From Sphingobacterium thalpophilum (lineage in GTDB: Bacteria; Bacteroidota; Bacteroidia; Sphingobacteriales; Sphingobacteriaceae): DNA of 64,000 nt. A program made the position numbers and the translations under genes. The DNA lies in contig NZ_LR590484.1 in the NCBI RefSeq assembly GCF_901482695.1, forward strand, positions 248,001 to 312,000, written 5' to 3'. This document shows, in pieces, positions 1 through 8,707 of this stretch. How positions within the stretch are numbered: position 1 is the first letter of the stretch; each line of letters opens with the position of its first letter. Under the pieces are notes generated by a model. It was given only the letters and a program-made list of their open reading frames with translations, made no database searches and was not told the origin of the DNA.

Positions 1-228
1 AAGTCAGTTACCGGAGAATCTACACAACAGCATATCCACAATAAACTGATTGCTGTCGCGAAAGAAAAATTGACCACCACAACCCTTACAGTTAGCGAAA
101 TAGCTTATGAATTGGGGTTTGAACATCCACAGGGATTTAGTAAACTGTTTAAACACAAAACAAATGTCACTCCAATGGCATTTCGGCGTTCCTTCATAAT
201 AGGCGTAGATCAAGAATATCAAAAATGA
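1..228 (+). CDS. AraC-family transcriptional regulator, C-terminal part (cut by window edge)
   Basis: Frame 1 is open from the first base and stops at 226-228. The 75 residues hold the second helix-turn-helix of an AraC/XylS DNA-binding domain: TVSEIAYELGFEHPQGFSKL, followed by FKHKTNVTPMAFR, which matches the family signature (A..lGF....FsrlFk...G.tP..yR). The N-terminal effector-binding domain and the first HTH lie outside the window, so the ligand cannot be guessed. The next gene is convergent, so this regulator is not in an operon with it. Confidence 0.85.
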   Translation, partial: KSVTGESTQQHIHNKLIAVAKEKLTTTTLTVSEIAYELGFEHPQGFSKLFKHKTNVTPMAFRRSFIIGVDQEYQK

Positions 229-372
229 ACGTCCTAGCACTCACCGCCAACACTGATCTGGCAACTTATTATCTCACCAACAGACACTAAACTTGATCCC
301 TCTAACGGAGCAGCTGCTACACGAAATGGAGTTTAAAGGGGAAGATATTCAGCATGATTCGAATTGCCTGTT

Positions 373-2772
373 TTATTTATTAGGCGACTTCTGTGCTAAA
401 CGCACCTGGAATATTCTGCCTGTACTGTTGTGTGGCTTTGCTCTAAACGTGATATTAATCGATTCTTTATTCTTTGTCCATGCTGCTGGAATCGGGTACA
501 CCACATCGAAAAACTTACTTTGCTCCCATCGCTTTACAATATCCTCTGAGGCTAGCACTTGTCCGTCCACCAGAATATCAAACTTTTTGTTACCCGATTC
601 GTATCCCCAATATCTAACTATCAGTTCCAACGGTTGTTTATTTACGGTACGGAACTCAAAAGATAGTGTTCCACCTTCCGGAGTCTGACGCCACGATTCG
701 CCCTGATGAACTCCTTTACTTAGATTCTCTCCCTTCAAAAGATGATCTATTTCTGGCTGTTGCTCCCCAAGCGTAATCATATCGGCAGTCCGCTGATCCA
801 ATGCGACCTTTTCTTGTTCTTTGGTTGCCATTTCTTTTTGAAGTGTATTGAACTTAGCTTCGGTCATTGAAAGCCAATACATCATATATCGGCTATCGTG
901 AATTTGATAAAAGGGTTGCAGCAATAAGTTATGGACATTGCCATGAATCAACGAAGAGGGTAGTTTATAATGTAATGAATCTCCGTCAACTGCCTGTGCT
1001 TGGTTTAATCTACTAATAAGTTGTTCACGCTCTCCAATTAAAATCGGAGTGTCGAACAACGAAACAAGCGGACCACTTGCGATATGTCCCCAACGATGAT
1101 CTCCAGCAACCAAGCCATCCAAATGATCGGTTCCAACTTTAGCTCCCATTAATATAGGCCCGCGAAACAAAGCAATGTAGTCTGGATTAAAAGGTAATTG
1201 TTCGAAATGAAATCTCAGTTTACTATGCATATTGATGACATCACCATTTTGCCATAGACGATCAATCACAACATACTCTCCCGGTCCGGCATCTTTAGCA
1301 TAGTTGCGACCACTTATGGTAAGGTTAAATTCTCCCTTTTTGAGCCAAAGCGGGTAACGTACAAGAATTTTGAGCCTTAGTGATTTATCGGTTTTTATAC
1401 TCAGCTCTCCATCCCCTGATGTCGGAAAGTTAGTCTGCTGGGTAATTTTCAGTTTCTTTTCTTTCCAGTTTAGCTCAGAAGGAATGAACAAATTGATGAA
1501 AAGACTGTCACCCTGATGACTATAGATCATTTCTCCATATTTGCCATGATTCTCCATTCCTGTGCCCACACAGCACCACATCGCACTATTAACCTTAGAG
1601 TATACTCTATAGTGTGCAGGCCTAGCCGACGTAAAATACACATAACCACCGTGCTCAGGATGTTGTGTCGATAAGATGTGATTATATAGTGCACGTTCAT
1701 AATAATCCATTAACTTGGCTTCGGGCTTCATCCTAAACAGTCCTTCGGTCAATTTTAACATGTTATTCGTATTGCACGATTCTGGCCCTTCACGTTCTTC
1801 CATGTAGCTTAAAAAATCTCTCTGAGAAGGAAAATGTTCCCGTCTACTATTTCCTCCATTAGCGAGAGTGCGGTATCCAACGACCGCCTCCCAGAAAAAA
1901 TGTGCTGCAGTATTATAATCTGCATCGCCGCTGACCTCAGCGACACGCTGATATCCCACTGCTTTTGGAACTTGTGTATTGGCGTGCTTATTATCCAAAT
2001 TATCTTTACGGACACGCATGCTATCGAATAGCTCGCGGTGTGAAAAGCGTTTTGCTACTTCTAAATAACGTGGATCACTGGTCATTTGGAAGGCATCGGC
2101 ATATACTTCGTTTATTCCACCAAACTCGTTCGACAACATAGCCTCCATCTGTCTGTCGTCAAGATTGCTGATCAGCTGCGCCCCCCAGTTACATAATTTC
2201 AAAAACATATTTTTTGCTTGTTCATTCCCTGCATATAACCAAGCATCACGAAGGCCGGCATATGTTTTATGTAGATTGTACCAAGGAACCCAATATCGTC
2301 CCACAATGTCCACATTTCCGTGTTTAACTTCATTCCATATCCGTTTTCCGTCTGGAACCCCTCCAACATATCCATTACCGTGCTTCTCCTGACATCTATT
2401 CAATTCATTGAGCATATATTCCATCCGTTCTTTCAACTGCAAATCGCCAGTAGCTGCGTAATGTATCGCCAACGCAGATAGATAATGTCCACCAACATGG
2501 CCATCGAGGTCAATCCAATTTGGAAAACTGTTCGTTTTTGCCGGAATCCCTGCCTCCTTTAAAAATGGAGCCAATAATCGGTCTGCGTCATATTGTAGAA
2601 GCGTGTTTACATTGAGATCTTGTGCGTGTTTAAAAGGTCCTTCTAAAAGTTTGACGTCCTGCAGCGGAAAGTTATGCTTGTATAACCGCTCTTGAGCAAC
2701 TGCACCGCTATAGGAAAGTAACAGCCAAAAAAATAGGTGAAAGTAAGGTCTGATGTTAAAATTGATGTGCAT
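373..2772 (-). CDS. Secreted glycoside hydrolase family 127 protein (beta-L-arabinofuranosidase type, DUF1680)
   Basis: This 799-residue protein has an N-terminal signal peptide (hydrophobic stretch ending SGAVAQ, residues about 10-27), so it is exported. The body matches GH127: an N-terminal alpha/alpha barrel with DGHVGGHYLSALA near 90, the ESCNTNNMLKL segment near 330 and MWCCVGTGMENHGKYGE near 397. In the characterised family member HypBA1, the cysteine pair, the ESC glutamate and its cysteine bind zinc, and one cysteine is the nucleophile; all are present here. The C-terminal 150 residues form a beta-rich extension often seen in Bacteroidota members. It probably releases L-arabinofuranose from plant polysaccharide or glycoprotein side chains. 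It stands alone, with no SusC/SusD pair in view, so the exact substrate is inference. Confidence 0.88.
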   Translation of the reverse strand: MHINFNIRPYFHLFFWLLLSYSGAVAQERLYKHNFPLQDVKLLEGPFKHAQDLNVNTLLQYDADRLLAPFLKEAGIPAKTNSFPNWIDLDGHVGGHYLSALAIHYAATGDLQLKERMEYMLNELNRCQEKHGNGYVGGVPDGKRIWNEVKHGNVDIVGRYWVPWYNLHKTYAGLRDAWLYAGNEQAKNMFLKLCNWGAQLISNLDDRQMEAMLSNEFGGINEVYADAFQMTSDPRYLEVAKRFSHRELFDSMRVRKDNLDNKHANTQVPKAVGYQRVAEVSGDADYNTAAHFFWEAVVGYRTLANGGNSRREHFPSQRDFLSYMEEREGPESCNTNNMLKLTEGLFRMKPEAKLMDYYERALYNHILSTQHPEHGGYVYFTSARPAHYRVYSKVNSAMWCCVGTGMENHGKYGEMIYSHQGDSLFINLFIPSELNWKEKKLKITQQTNFPTSGDGELSIKTDKSLRLKILVRYPLWLKKGEFNLTISGRNYAKDAGPGEYVVIDRLWQNGDVINMHSKLRFHFEQLPFNPDYIALFRGPILMGAKVGTDHLDGLVAGDHRWGHIASGPLVSLFDTPILIGEREQLISRLNQAQAVDGDSLHYKLPSSLIHGNVHNLLLQPFYQIHDSRYMMYWLSMTEAKFNTLQKEMATKEQEKVALDQRTADMITLGEQQPEIDHLLKGENLSKGVHQGESWRQTPEGGTLSFEFRTVNKQPLELIVRYWGYESGNKKFDILVDGQVLASEDIVKRWEQSKFFDVVYPIPAAWTKNKESINITFRAKPHNSTGRIFQVRLAQKSPNK

Positions 2773-2970
2773 TTCTATATTTTATAATTGGTATTTTTAT
2801 CATATACTGATCAATAACAGGAAATTTTAAAACTTGTTGGGGCCATCTAAATAAACATAATTTTATCAATGATGGAAGGTAAAATTAGAGATTTGCATCA
2901 GAATAAACATGTCTTTATGTTACTTTTAGCTTATCATTTGTTACATCATATCCAACAATAATAATCCTGT

Positions 2971-3174
2971 GTTTCATTGATCAGCTGGTATAGCATGAGC
3001 CACTGACTGAAGGGCTATAGCTACAATACAGGCATATCATGGTGGATCTTGATAATAGGTGTTATGGCTGCGCTTATTACCCTTTTAACCATTAGCTTGC
3101 AATCCATCAACAGCTTTGTCAAACCCGATAGCCAGCCTGCAGAACGAGTAAATGGAACACAAATATTAGGATAG
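2971..3174 (+). pseudogene. C-terminal remnant of an FtsX/MacB-type ABC transporter permease
   Basis: Translation in the frame ending TAG 3172-3174 gives the typical end of Bacteroidota FtsX-like permeases: ISWYSMSH, then a stop, then LKGYSYNTGISWWILI and a last hydrophobic helix (VMAALITLLTISLQSIN). The family usually reads roughly WYxMNKWLxxFAYxxxISWW, so TGA at 3004-3006 sits where a Trp codon is expected. There is no start codon and no upstream permease body. I read this as the tail of a deleted gene. The assignment is from motif memory, not an alignment. Confidence 0.6.
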
Positions 3175-3237
3175 TTCTTTGGTATTCTGTATTTTTGCGA
3201 TATGGTTAAAACGAATAAATCGGATATAGCATAATAA

Positions 3238-3263
3238 ACACGATATCTTACTGTATATCGTGT
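3238..3263. repeat. 9-bp perfect inverted repeat (hairpin) upstream of rsgA
   Basis: ACACGATAT at 3238-3246 pairs with ATATCGTGT at 3255-3263 across an 8-nt loop. No U-tract follows on either strand, so it fits an operator or a processed hairpin better than an intrinsic terminator. Confidence 0.5.
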
Positions 3264-3325
3264 CCTATCAATTTCTCGGATGATCCAATTCGGGAGTAAT
3301 TCTTATTATCTTATTTTTTAGACAG

Positions 3326-3356
3326 GCTAGGCAAAAAACAAACGTTTTTACCTAGC
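3326..3356 (+). promoter_or_regulatory. Hairpin in the leader just upstream of rsgA
   Basis: GCTAGG at 3326-3331 pairs with CCTAGC at 3351-3356. Inside it an A-rich run ending in C pairs with GTTTTT around an AAAC loop, with a C/A mismatch and one bulged A. The structure ends 18 nt before the ATG at 3375 and could affect translation initiation. No riboswitch family is recognised. Confidence 0.4.
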
Positions 3357-3374
3357 GCCAAAACATGCTTTAAC

Positions 3375-4466
3375 ATGATTAAAAAGAATGTTACAAATCT
3401 GCACGAATTCGATTTTAACCTCTGCAAATACGGCTGGAACAACAAGTTAGATCAACTTAAACTCAGTTTAGGATTTCAATCGCTTCCCCATGGCCGTATT
3501 GCGGCCGTACATAAGACCTGTTATGACGTCGTATCCGACAACGGCATACTTCGCTGTGAACTGACTGGCAATATGTTATATGCAAAATCAGAGTATGAGC
3601 TGCCCTGTACAGGTGATTGGGTAATCTTTCAACAATTTGAGGAGAACAGGGGAATCATCATCGACATGCTTCCGCGGGAGCGCGTTCTGGAGCGTAAGAG
3701 AAATGGCTCTTTAGCAGACAGGCAAGCGCTTGCTTCTTACATTGATAAGGCTTTTATTGTACAAAGTCTCGATGTGAACTTCAATATTCGAAGAGCAGAA
3801 CGTTTTATGATACAGATTATTGAGGCCGATATCCAGCCAGTACTGGTGCTAAATAAGGCTGATCTAACCTTTGATCAGGAACGAGTAAAAAGCGCTGTTC
3901 GACATCTGCAACAACGTATGCCGATGTTCATGACCAGTATCTATCAACCTCACACAATTGCTCATCTGCAAGAGTATATCTCGGAAGGGGAAACTATCGT
4001 AGTCGTAGGCTCTTCCGGTGTAGGAAAAAGTTCACTGGTCAATACCTTATGCGGAAAAGCAGCGCTTCTCACCTCAGAAATAAGCAAATCTACAGGAAAA
4101 GGGCGACACACGTCAACACGGCGGGAGATGGTGGAAATGGAAGGAGGAGGCATCTTGGTGGATACCCCAGGGGTACGTGAATTTGGGCTCACCATCGACA
4201 ATCGTGAAGCGCTGACAAATGCACTTGAACTCTCCGACTACGCAGGGATATGTCGTTTTAAGGACTGTACACATCTCAACGAACCTGGTTGCGCTGTTCT
4301 TGAAGCAGTTGATAACGGTAGCTTGGATCCAAAGATATACCAAAGCTTTCTCAAGCTAGAACGGGAAATAAATCATTTTACCGCATCGGAACATGAAAAG
4401 AGAAAAAAGAAAAGAGCTTTATCGAAACTAGTCAACGAGGTGAAGAAACAACAAGGATTGCGTTAG
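3375..4466 (+). CDS. rsgA: Ribosome small-subunit-dependent GTPase A
   Basis: The 363-residue protein has the circularly permuted GTPase order that defines RsgA/YjeQ. An N-terminal OB-fold-like region (about 35-105) comes first, then the G4 motif NKAD (about 158), the P-loop GSSGVGKSS (about 212), the switch region with TGKGRHTST, G3 DTPG (about 258), and last a zinc knuckle with Cys-x4-Cys-x-His-x5-Cys (about 292-305). It acts as a late 30S assembly checkpoint, using GTP hydrolysis to release itself and other factors. Length is usual for the family. It looks monocistronic: a decayed permease precedes it and a hairpin follows its stop. Confidence 0.95.
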   Translation: MIKKNVTNLHEFDFNLCKYGWNNKLDQLKLSLGFQSLPHGRIAAVHKTCYDVVSDNGILRCELTGNMLYAKSEYELPCTGDWVIFQQFEENRGIIIDMLPRERVLERKRNGSLADRQALASYIDKAFIVQSLDVNFNIRRAERFMIQIIEADIQPVLVLNKADLTFDQERVKSAVRHLQQRMPMFMTSIYQPHTIAHLQEYISEGETIVVVGSSGVGKSSLVNTLCGKAALLTSEISKSTGKGRHTSTRREMVEMEGGGILVDTPGVREFGLTIDNREALTNALELSDYAGICRFKDCTHLNEPGCAVLEAVDNGSLDPKIYQSFLKLEREINHFTASEHEKRKKKRALSKLVNEVKKQQGLR

Positions 4467-4481
4467 GCCTTCAACCCTCAC

Positions 4482-4507
4482 GCCCAGGTACAATGTATCT
4501 GGGCTTT
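4482..4507 (+). terminator. Hairpin terminator of rsgA
   Basis: GCCCAGGTAC at 4482-4491 pairs with GTATCTGGGC at 4495-4504 (one G-U pair, 3-nt loop), followed by TTT. It lies 16 nt after the rsgA stop codon. Confidence 0.6.
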
Positions 4508-4674
4508 AAGAATCTATTATTTACAAAGGTAAATTTGCCCTTGGTTAATGTAATGGCCACTTTATGCTCATACGGAAGTAAAAGGTCAGCGGTAATATGT
4601 CAGCCGACATCAATGAACGGACAATCTCCTTCAAAAATTAATTTGAACATTTGAAAGTATTAGGACTTTATACC

Positions 4675-4887
4675 TCATTTGATTTTTGTCAGGGCAGTGC
4701 CTTTATGTGCAGCGATATGATCCGTTTTACTGCTTTTGATTTCATACTGAGGGTCATCTTCGGTTGCATGATGAGTGTATCCCTTATAATCAAAATCTGC
4801 TGTATGTACTCTAATGATCGTTCCACTGACCCTGCCCCCTTCAGAATTCCAGCTTACTTTATCTCCAATTTTAAATTTTGGTTTCAT
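4675..4887 (-). CDS. HVA1-type small protein (hypervirulence-associated TUDOR domain, DUF2945)
   Basis: This 70-residue basic protein begins MKPKFKIGDKVSWNSEGGRV and continues with GTIIRVHTADFDYKGYTHHA and DDPQYEIKSSKTDHIAAHKG. That pattern (GDkVsWns..G...GtV...t....G......sedePqY.V.SdktG..AaHk) is characteristic of the DUF2945/HVA1 family, a small SH3/Tudor-like barrel of unknown biochemical role. It starts 11 nt downstream of the DUF488 gene on the same strand, so the two are probably co-transcribed. DUF2945 proteins are often found near stress genes, but nothing here proves a role. Confidence 0.8.
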   Translation of the reverse strand: MKPKFKIGDKVSWNSEGGRVSGTIIRVHTADFDYKGYTHHATEDDPQYEIKSSKTDHIAAHKGTALTKIK

Positions 4888-4898
4888 GTAATCAAGTT

Positions 4899-5450
4899 TT
4901 AATCATGAATGTTATCGTCTGAATAATATACTTTTCCATCGATGACGTTGGCAGGAGAAGTATATGGATGTTCTTCTGATTTACCGGTCGCCATGATGTG
5001 TAAAACCGTCCAGCCCTTTGCTTTTAAGTAATCGGAGACCAGAGCCCGATGACAACGCCACCAAACAGCTTCTGAACACATATAGGCGGTAACATTGTCA
5101 CTAGCGATGTCAATCAAACGGGATATCGCAACTCTAAATTCATCCGTTTCCATATAAGCTGCATAATTGCGAAAAGAAGTATTTCTCCAGCGGCTGTTAG
5201 TGTAGCCCGGAGTTCGGTTTCGTCGGCCGCCAAGACCCTCTAGATGGTTATAGTCTATTTTAAGTTTGCGAAGAGCCAATTTAAAATTTTCTTTATCAAA
5301 CTGCGGGAATTTTTTTGATCCTGGAAAGCGTCTTATATCAACCACATGGTTTATGTGGAAAGACTGGAGCATATGAACAAAGTCCTCCAAGCTGTGTGTC
5401 GAATGCCCAATTGTATAAATAATATGTCCACGCTGAATTTCCATACCCAA
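4899..5450 (-). CDS. DUF488 domain-containing protein
   Basis: The protein has 183 residues, or 181 if the second Met (MEIQRG) is used. It contains the DUF488 hallmarks: IYTIGHSTHSLEDFVHML near the start, VVDIRRFPGSKKFPQFDKE, the YNHLEGLGGRR segment, and the C-terminal cysteine motif MCSEAVWWRCHRALVSDYL, with LKAKGWTVLHI after it. The function of DUF488 is not established; the conserved Cys/Arg/His cluster suggests a small-molecule or nucleic-acid enzyme. It is the first gene of a two-gene unit with the HVA1 protein downstream. Confidence 0.85.
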   Translation of the reverse strand: MGMEIQRGHIIYTIGHSTHSLEDFVHMLQSFHINHVVDIRRFPGSKKFPQFDKENFKLALRKLKIDYNHLEGLGGRRNRTPGYTNSRWRNTSFRNYAAYMETDEFRVAISRLIDIASDNVTAYMCSEAVWWRCHRALVSDYLKAKGWTVLHIMATGKSEEHPYTSPANVIDGKVYYSDDNIHD

Positions 5451-5639
5451 ACTATCTTGCTTTGTCGTAACAAACCGTCATACTCCCGTCTCGCCCCATT
5501 CCTTCCTGTTACTCATTTCCTCTTCAAAAGCAATGCCACAGACATACCGAAATATAGTATCAGTTCTTAACAAAAAGCAGGCATTCGTCAGCTTTCTGAA
5601 ATACAGTACGCGTTAGCTTAGATAAGATATCGGTCAAAA

Positions 5640-5882
5640 TCAGTTCCTATCCATCTCGATTGCAGAAAGAAAAGAAACATGGTATCCTCTGATCGATATC
5701 AGATTAAGTATTGTTGCCTCATCTCGCCGTTTTGTTCGAAACGTCATCGTCAACAATTTGTCCTGCAGATCTGCAGAAACATATTTTAGATCAGCGATGT
5801 GCCTGTTTAGATAGGAAATTATTTCTAACCTTTTTGCTAAAACCTGGGCTGACACAGAGAAAACAAGTAAATAGGATTTCAT
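5640..5882 (-). CDS. Small hypothetical protein
   Basis: This 80-residue ORF starts MKSYLLVFSVSAQVLAKRLE. I do not recognise a named family. The alternation of predicted strands and helices (YLLVFSV; VLAKRLEIISYLNRH; LKYVSADLQDKLLTMTFRT; DEATILNLISIRGYHVSFL) looks like a beta-alpha-beta-beta-alpha-beta ferredoxin-like fold, as in ACT or HMA domains, but no metal-binding CxxC is present. It stands alone between two intergenic gaps. Codon use and composition look coding, but evidence is limited to the open frame and plausible fold. Confidence 0.5.
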   Translation of the reverse strand: MKSYLLVFSVSAQVLAKRLEIISYLNRHIADLKYVSADLQDKLLTMTFRTKRRDEATILNLISIRGYHVSFLSAIEMDRN

Positions 5883-6046
5883 AATATTTTCTATATATAA
5901 TAATAAAGGCGTCCTATATGTGATAATCGAAGTCCTCTTCTAAAGTGGCTATAGAACAAAACAAATATACTACTTTTTGACTAAAAACAAATTAAAGTCA
6001 AAAATAAAAAAAAGTTCGGGCTTTCGTCATTCAATAAGACTAAGGA

Positions 6047-7264
6047 TCATAACTTTTTCAACAATGGCATACCAAAGCCCGGAGACGAGGAAGGAATAAG
6101 TTTACCGTTATTTATCTCATATCCAGAGAAATCCACATCATCGGAAGTACTGGTTACCCCTTCGATGGTAATGGTATTCCCAAGTCCTCCAGCCAAATGT
6201 GCAGTATAATAGCTCTTGAGGAGTGAACCCCAGGCATGAGGGGATGCCTGGGCTCCCAGTTGTATGAGCTCAGGCATCAGTCTTCTCCAATTCGTAAACC
6301 CAAGACCTTCAATATCTGTAAGATGTACATCCAAAAGCTTCATTTCAAAAAGCATCTTCAACAAGTTCTGATCAGGATCTGCTTCGCCATCAGCTAGCAG
6401 AGTACCTATGCCTTCGGTTTTTAAGTAGGCCCTAAGTTTTTGGTAGTCAGTGATTGTTTCATGAAACGGTTCTTCTATCCAAAAAAGATTTACTGCCGGA
6501 ATACCTTTTAAATACTGCAGGAATTGGTCTAGGGTAAATCCGTTATTTCCGTCAACTAAAATCCTACAGTCAGGAAATGCCTCAGCCACGGCATTTGTTA
6601 CCTCAATATCACGTTGTAAGCCTTCTTTGAAAGACATCCATTTATGTCCCCTTCCAATTTTTAACTTGAACTGCCTATACCCTACGCCGTAGTCATAGCG
6701 ACCCTCTTCGAGTATACGGTCGATACCGCGAGGCCTATCTGATGGTTCCAAATCATCGAAGTAGATCATTCCACTATAATAATCGGTGATAAACGGCTGC
6801 TTACGCCCTAGCATTTCGTAAACGGGTTGTTGTAAAATTACTCCGGCAAGATCATGGAGTGCCATATCGAAGGGCATGTGAATGTCCCTCAGAGTGCCCA
6901 TCTGGGTCGAAAACAGATCAGATACTTTTTTCCCAATCAAATCTCCGGAAATATGTTCAGCATCACGTTTGGATCCTCGAATCGAAGCCCAGCCCATTGC
7001 TCCTTTATCGGTCCTTATGCAGCATATTTCCACATTCGGACCATACCCATGAAGGTCTAGACGGGCATTCTTTCCTACAAGTCTTGGATAATTCATTTGT
7101 ACAGATGAGAATTTAATATCCTTTATCCTGTGATAGGAAAGTTCCTTGTCTTTATCTCCGACACCGAGCAAGGAAGATAATGCCTTTCCGTGTATGTAAT
7201 TGTTGGATAGGGTCGCGGATGCGATGCCCAAGTTCAGGGCGTGAAGAAATGCTCTTCTTTTCAT
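6047..7264 (-). CDS. Enolase-superfamily protein (mandelate racemase/muconate lactonizing enzyme family), exported
   Basis: The 405-residue protein begins MKRRAFLHALNLGIASATLS, a Tat-like or Sec leader, followed by an MR/MLE-type capping domain and barrel. Visible catalytic-type elements are FKLKIGRG (Lys, about 200), LVDGNNGF (Asp ligand, about 235), FWIEEPF (Glu ligand, about 263), LADGEAD (third ligand, about 290) and SPHAWGS (His, about 343). The Lys-x-Lys plus late His arrangement resembles acid-sugar dehydratases and racemases of the superfamily. Substrate cannot be read from sequence. Export of an enolase-superfamily member is common in Bacteroidota sugar-degrading genomes. The gene is monocistronic here. 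Confidence 0.82.
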   Translation of the reverse strand: MKRRAFLHALNLGIASATLSNNYIHGKALSSLLGVGDKDKELSYHRIKDIKFSSVQMNYPRLVGKNARLDLHGYGPNVEICCIRTDKGAMGWASIRGSKRDAEHISGDLIGKKVSDLFSTQMGTLRDIHMPFDMALHDLAGVILQQPVYEMLGRKQPFITDYYSGMIYFDDLEPSDRPRGIDRILEEGRYDYGVGYRQFKLKIGRGHKWMSFKEGLQRDIEVTNAVAEAFPDCRILVDGNNGFTLDQFLQYLKGIPAVNLFWIEEPFHETITDYQKLRAYLKTEGIGTLLADGEADPDQNLLKMLFEMKLLDVHLTDIEGLGFTNWRRLMPELIQLGAQASPHAWGSLLKSYYTAHLAGGLGNTITIEGVTSTSDDVDFSGYEINNGKLIPSSSPGFGMPLLKKL

Positions 7265-7705
7265 ATTGGTTTATTTAGTTATTCTCGTTTAACACTCAGA
7301 CGTATGTTTTCCGTTTCGGAGCGGAGATGCTTTAATTGACCGTCTGACCTTATTGCATTACGCGAAAGGATACTGGACATTCAGGCTCCTTACTTAGGCA
7401 AGATAAGTGATTTCTAGGTTTTTATATCGACAGGCTGTCTCATTAATATTACAATTTGTATCAACATATTCTGTGATCTCCCTGCTCTCACATGAGATTG
7501 TGGCTATGCCTTGCCAGCGTTGAAAAGGAAACTCCGGACCAACAAACAAAAAAATCACAGACAGCTCTGAAATATACCTGCAATATATAGATAAAAAGAG
7601 GCCACTATTCAACCCCGCCACCTATTTTGCTCACGGCAATATGGCGCTTAGTGACACTCTTAAGGAAATCATGGGGTAAAATGACTCTATCAATAAATAG
7701 CTATG
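7265..7705. other. Intergenic region with a possible decayed ORF
   Basis: This 441-bp gap lies between the MR/MLE gene start and the SDR gene stop, both read leftward. On the + strand, frame 7407-7679 is open apart from one TGA at 7521-7523 and reads like protein in its second half (YLQYIDKKRPLFNPATYFAH), but I recognise no family. A 75-codon ORF on the - strand overlaps it. I see no convincing gene. Confidence 0.3.
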
Positions 7706-8449
7706 CTAATCTGAAATTTCTGTGTGATATAGATCGGAGAATATTTTCGACAGTTTTGACGGCTCTTCCCTCCATGCTCTGTACATGTCCTGTCCCATTT
7801 CGTCGGGTATAATATCAAAACTCTCCTGCCCTATTGCTTCCAATATTTTTACAGCGACGGTATCCGGAGACGGCATCTTCCAATCACTCCCTTGGTTCAT
7901 ATCGGTATCGATAGCTCCGGGGTTGACGGCGTATACCAGAACGCCATGCCTCGCCAGTTCGATCCTTACAGATTGTGTCGCAGAAAAGAGGGCAGCTTTT
8001 GAAGCAGCATATCCCGCAATAGATGGTAACGGTGAATAAGCTGCAATCGAAACAATATTGATTAACATCGACGGTTTATTTGTTTTCAAAATCGGCGCAA
8101 ATGCACGCATCATCTTTATGGTTCCAAAAAAATTCACCTGTAGATCATTTTCCATACCGTCCAGGTCTCCCTCTAAGATGTTTCCAGCGTTTAGCCCTCC
8201 TGCATTATTAATAAGGATCTCCGTATCCTTAGCTCTGGCTGCAGCCAAGGCTACCTGTTGGTCATCGGTAATGTCCAAGGGTAAAACAGTTATACGATTA
8301 TCGTCAAATGCTGGCATTTTACTGATGTCCCTGCATGCGGCATATATTTTTCCCACTCCAATGTTTAATAGCGTCTGAACAAGCGATCTGCCTATACCTC
8401 TGTTTGCTCCTGTGACGAGGATAACTTTATCTTTAAAATTATGTATCAT
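7706..8449 (-). CDS. Short-chain dehydrogenase/reductase (SDR family)
   Basis: This is a 247-residue classical SDR. It shows the cofactor loop VTGANRGIG (about 13-21), the DITD segment of the adenine pocket (about 58), NNAGG (about 80), and the catalytic region with INIVSIAAYSP and GYAASKAA (Tyr-x3-Lys, about 147-151), then NPGAIDTDM after it. The TGANRGIG form and the Arg after the first strand suggest NADP(H) use. It probably reduces or oxidises a carbonyl/alcohol substrate in the cytoplasm; the substrate is unknown. No operon partner is evident. Confidence 0.88.
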   Translation of the reverse strand: MIHNFKDKVILVTGANRGIGRSLVQTLLNIGVGKIYAACRDISKMPAFDDNRITVLPLDITDDQQVALAAARAKDTEILINNAGGLNAGNILEGDLDGMENDLQVNFFGTIKMMRAFAPILKTNKPSMLINIVSIAAYSPLPSIAGYAASKAALFSATQSVRIELARHGVLVYAVNPGAIDTDMNQGSDWKMPSPDTVAVKILEAIGQESFDIIPDEMGQDMYRAWREEPSKLSKIFSDLYHTEISD

Positions 8450-8707
8450 GTTTTATCTTTTAGCTAATACAAAACTAGCTCGAAGGAAGGTAACATAAAA
8501 TCCGAAATTTGCGGTATGGAACAATTTTACAAATACGATAACTATACAAATCTGGAACCGGCGAACCTACGGATATTTCTGTTTTAGGAAAATATCGAAT
8601 AGCTGGGTTGTATCTAAACACTTAAGGTTATGTTAAATTTATAGGATTAACACTTTTTAACCTCATTATATGGTAGCTTAGCGATTATTATAATTAATCA
8701 ACCGCAA

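Noticed and set aside
293..688. 131-codon ORF on the + strand inside the GH127 gene
   Set aside because: It is the mirror of the GH127 coding frame and shows no domain; the - strand product has clear family motifs.
7394..7621. 75-codon ORF on the - strand between the MR/MLE and SDR genes
   Set aside because: No family resemblance, and overlapping frames on the other strand are equally open; too little evidence.
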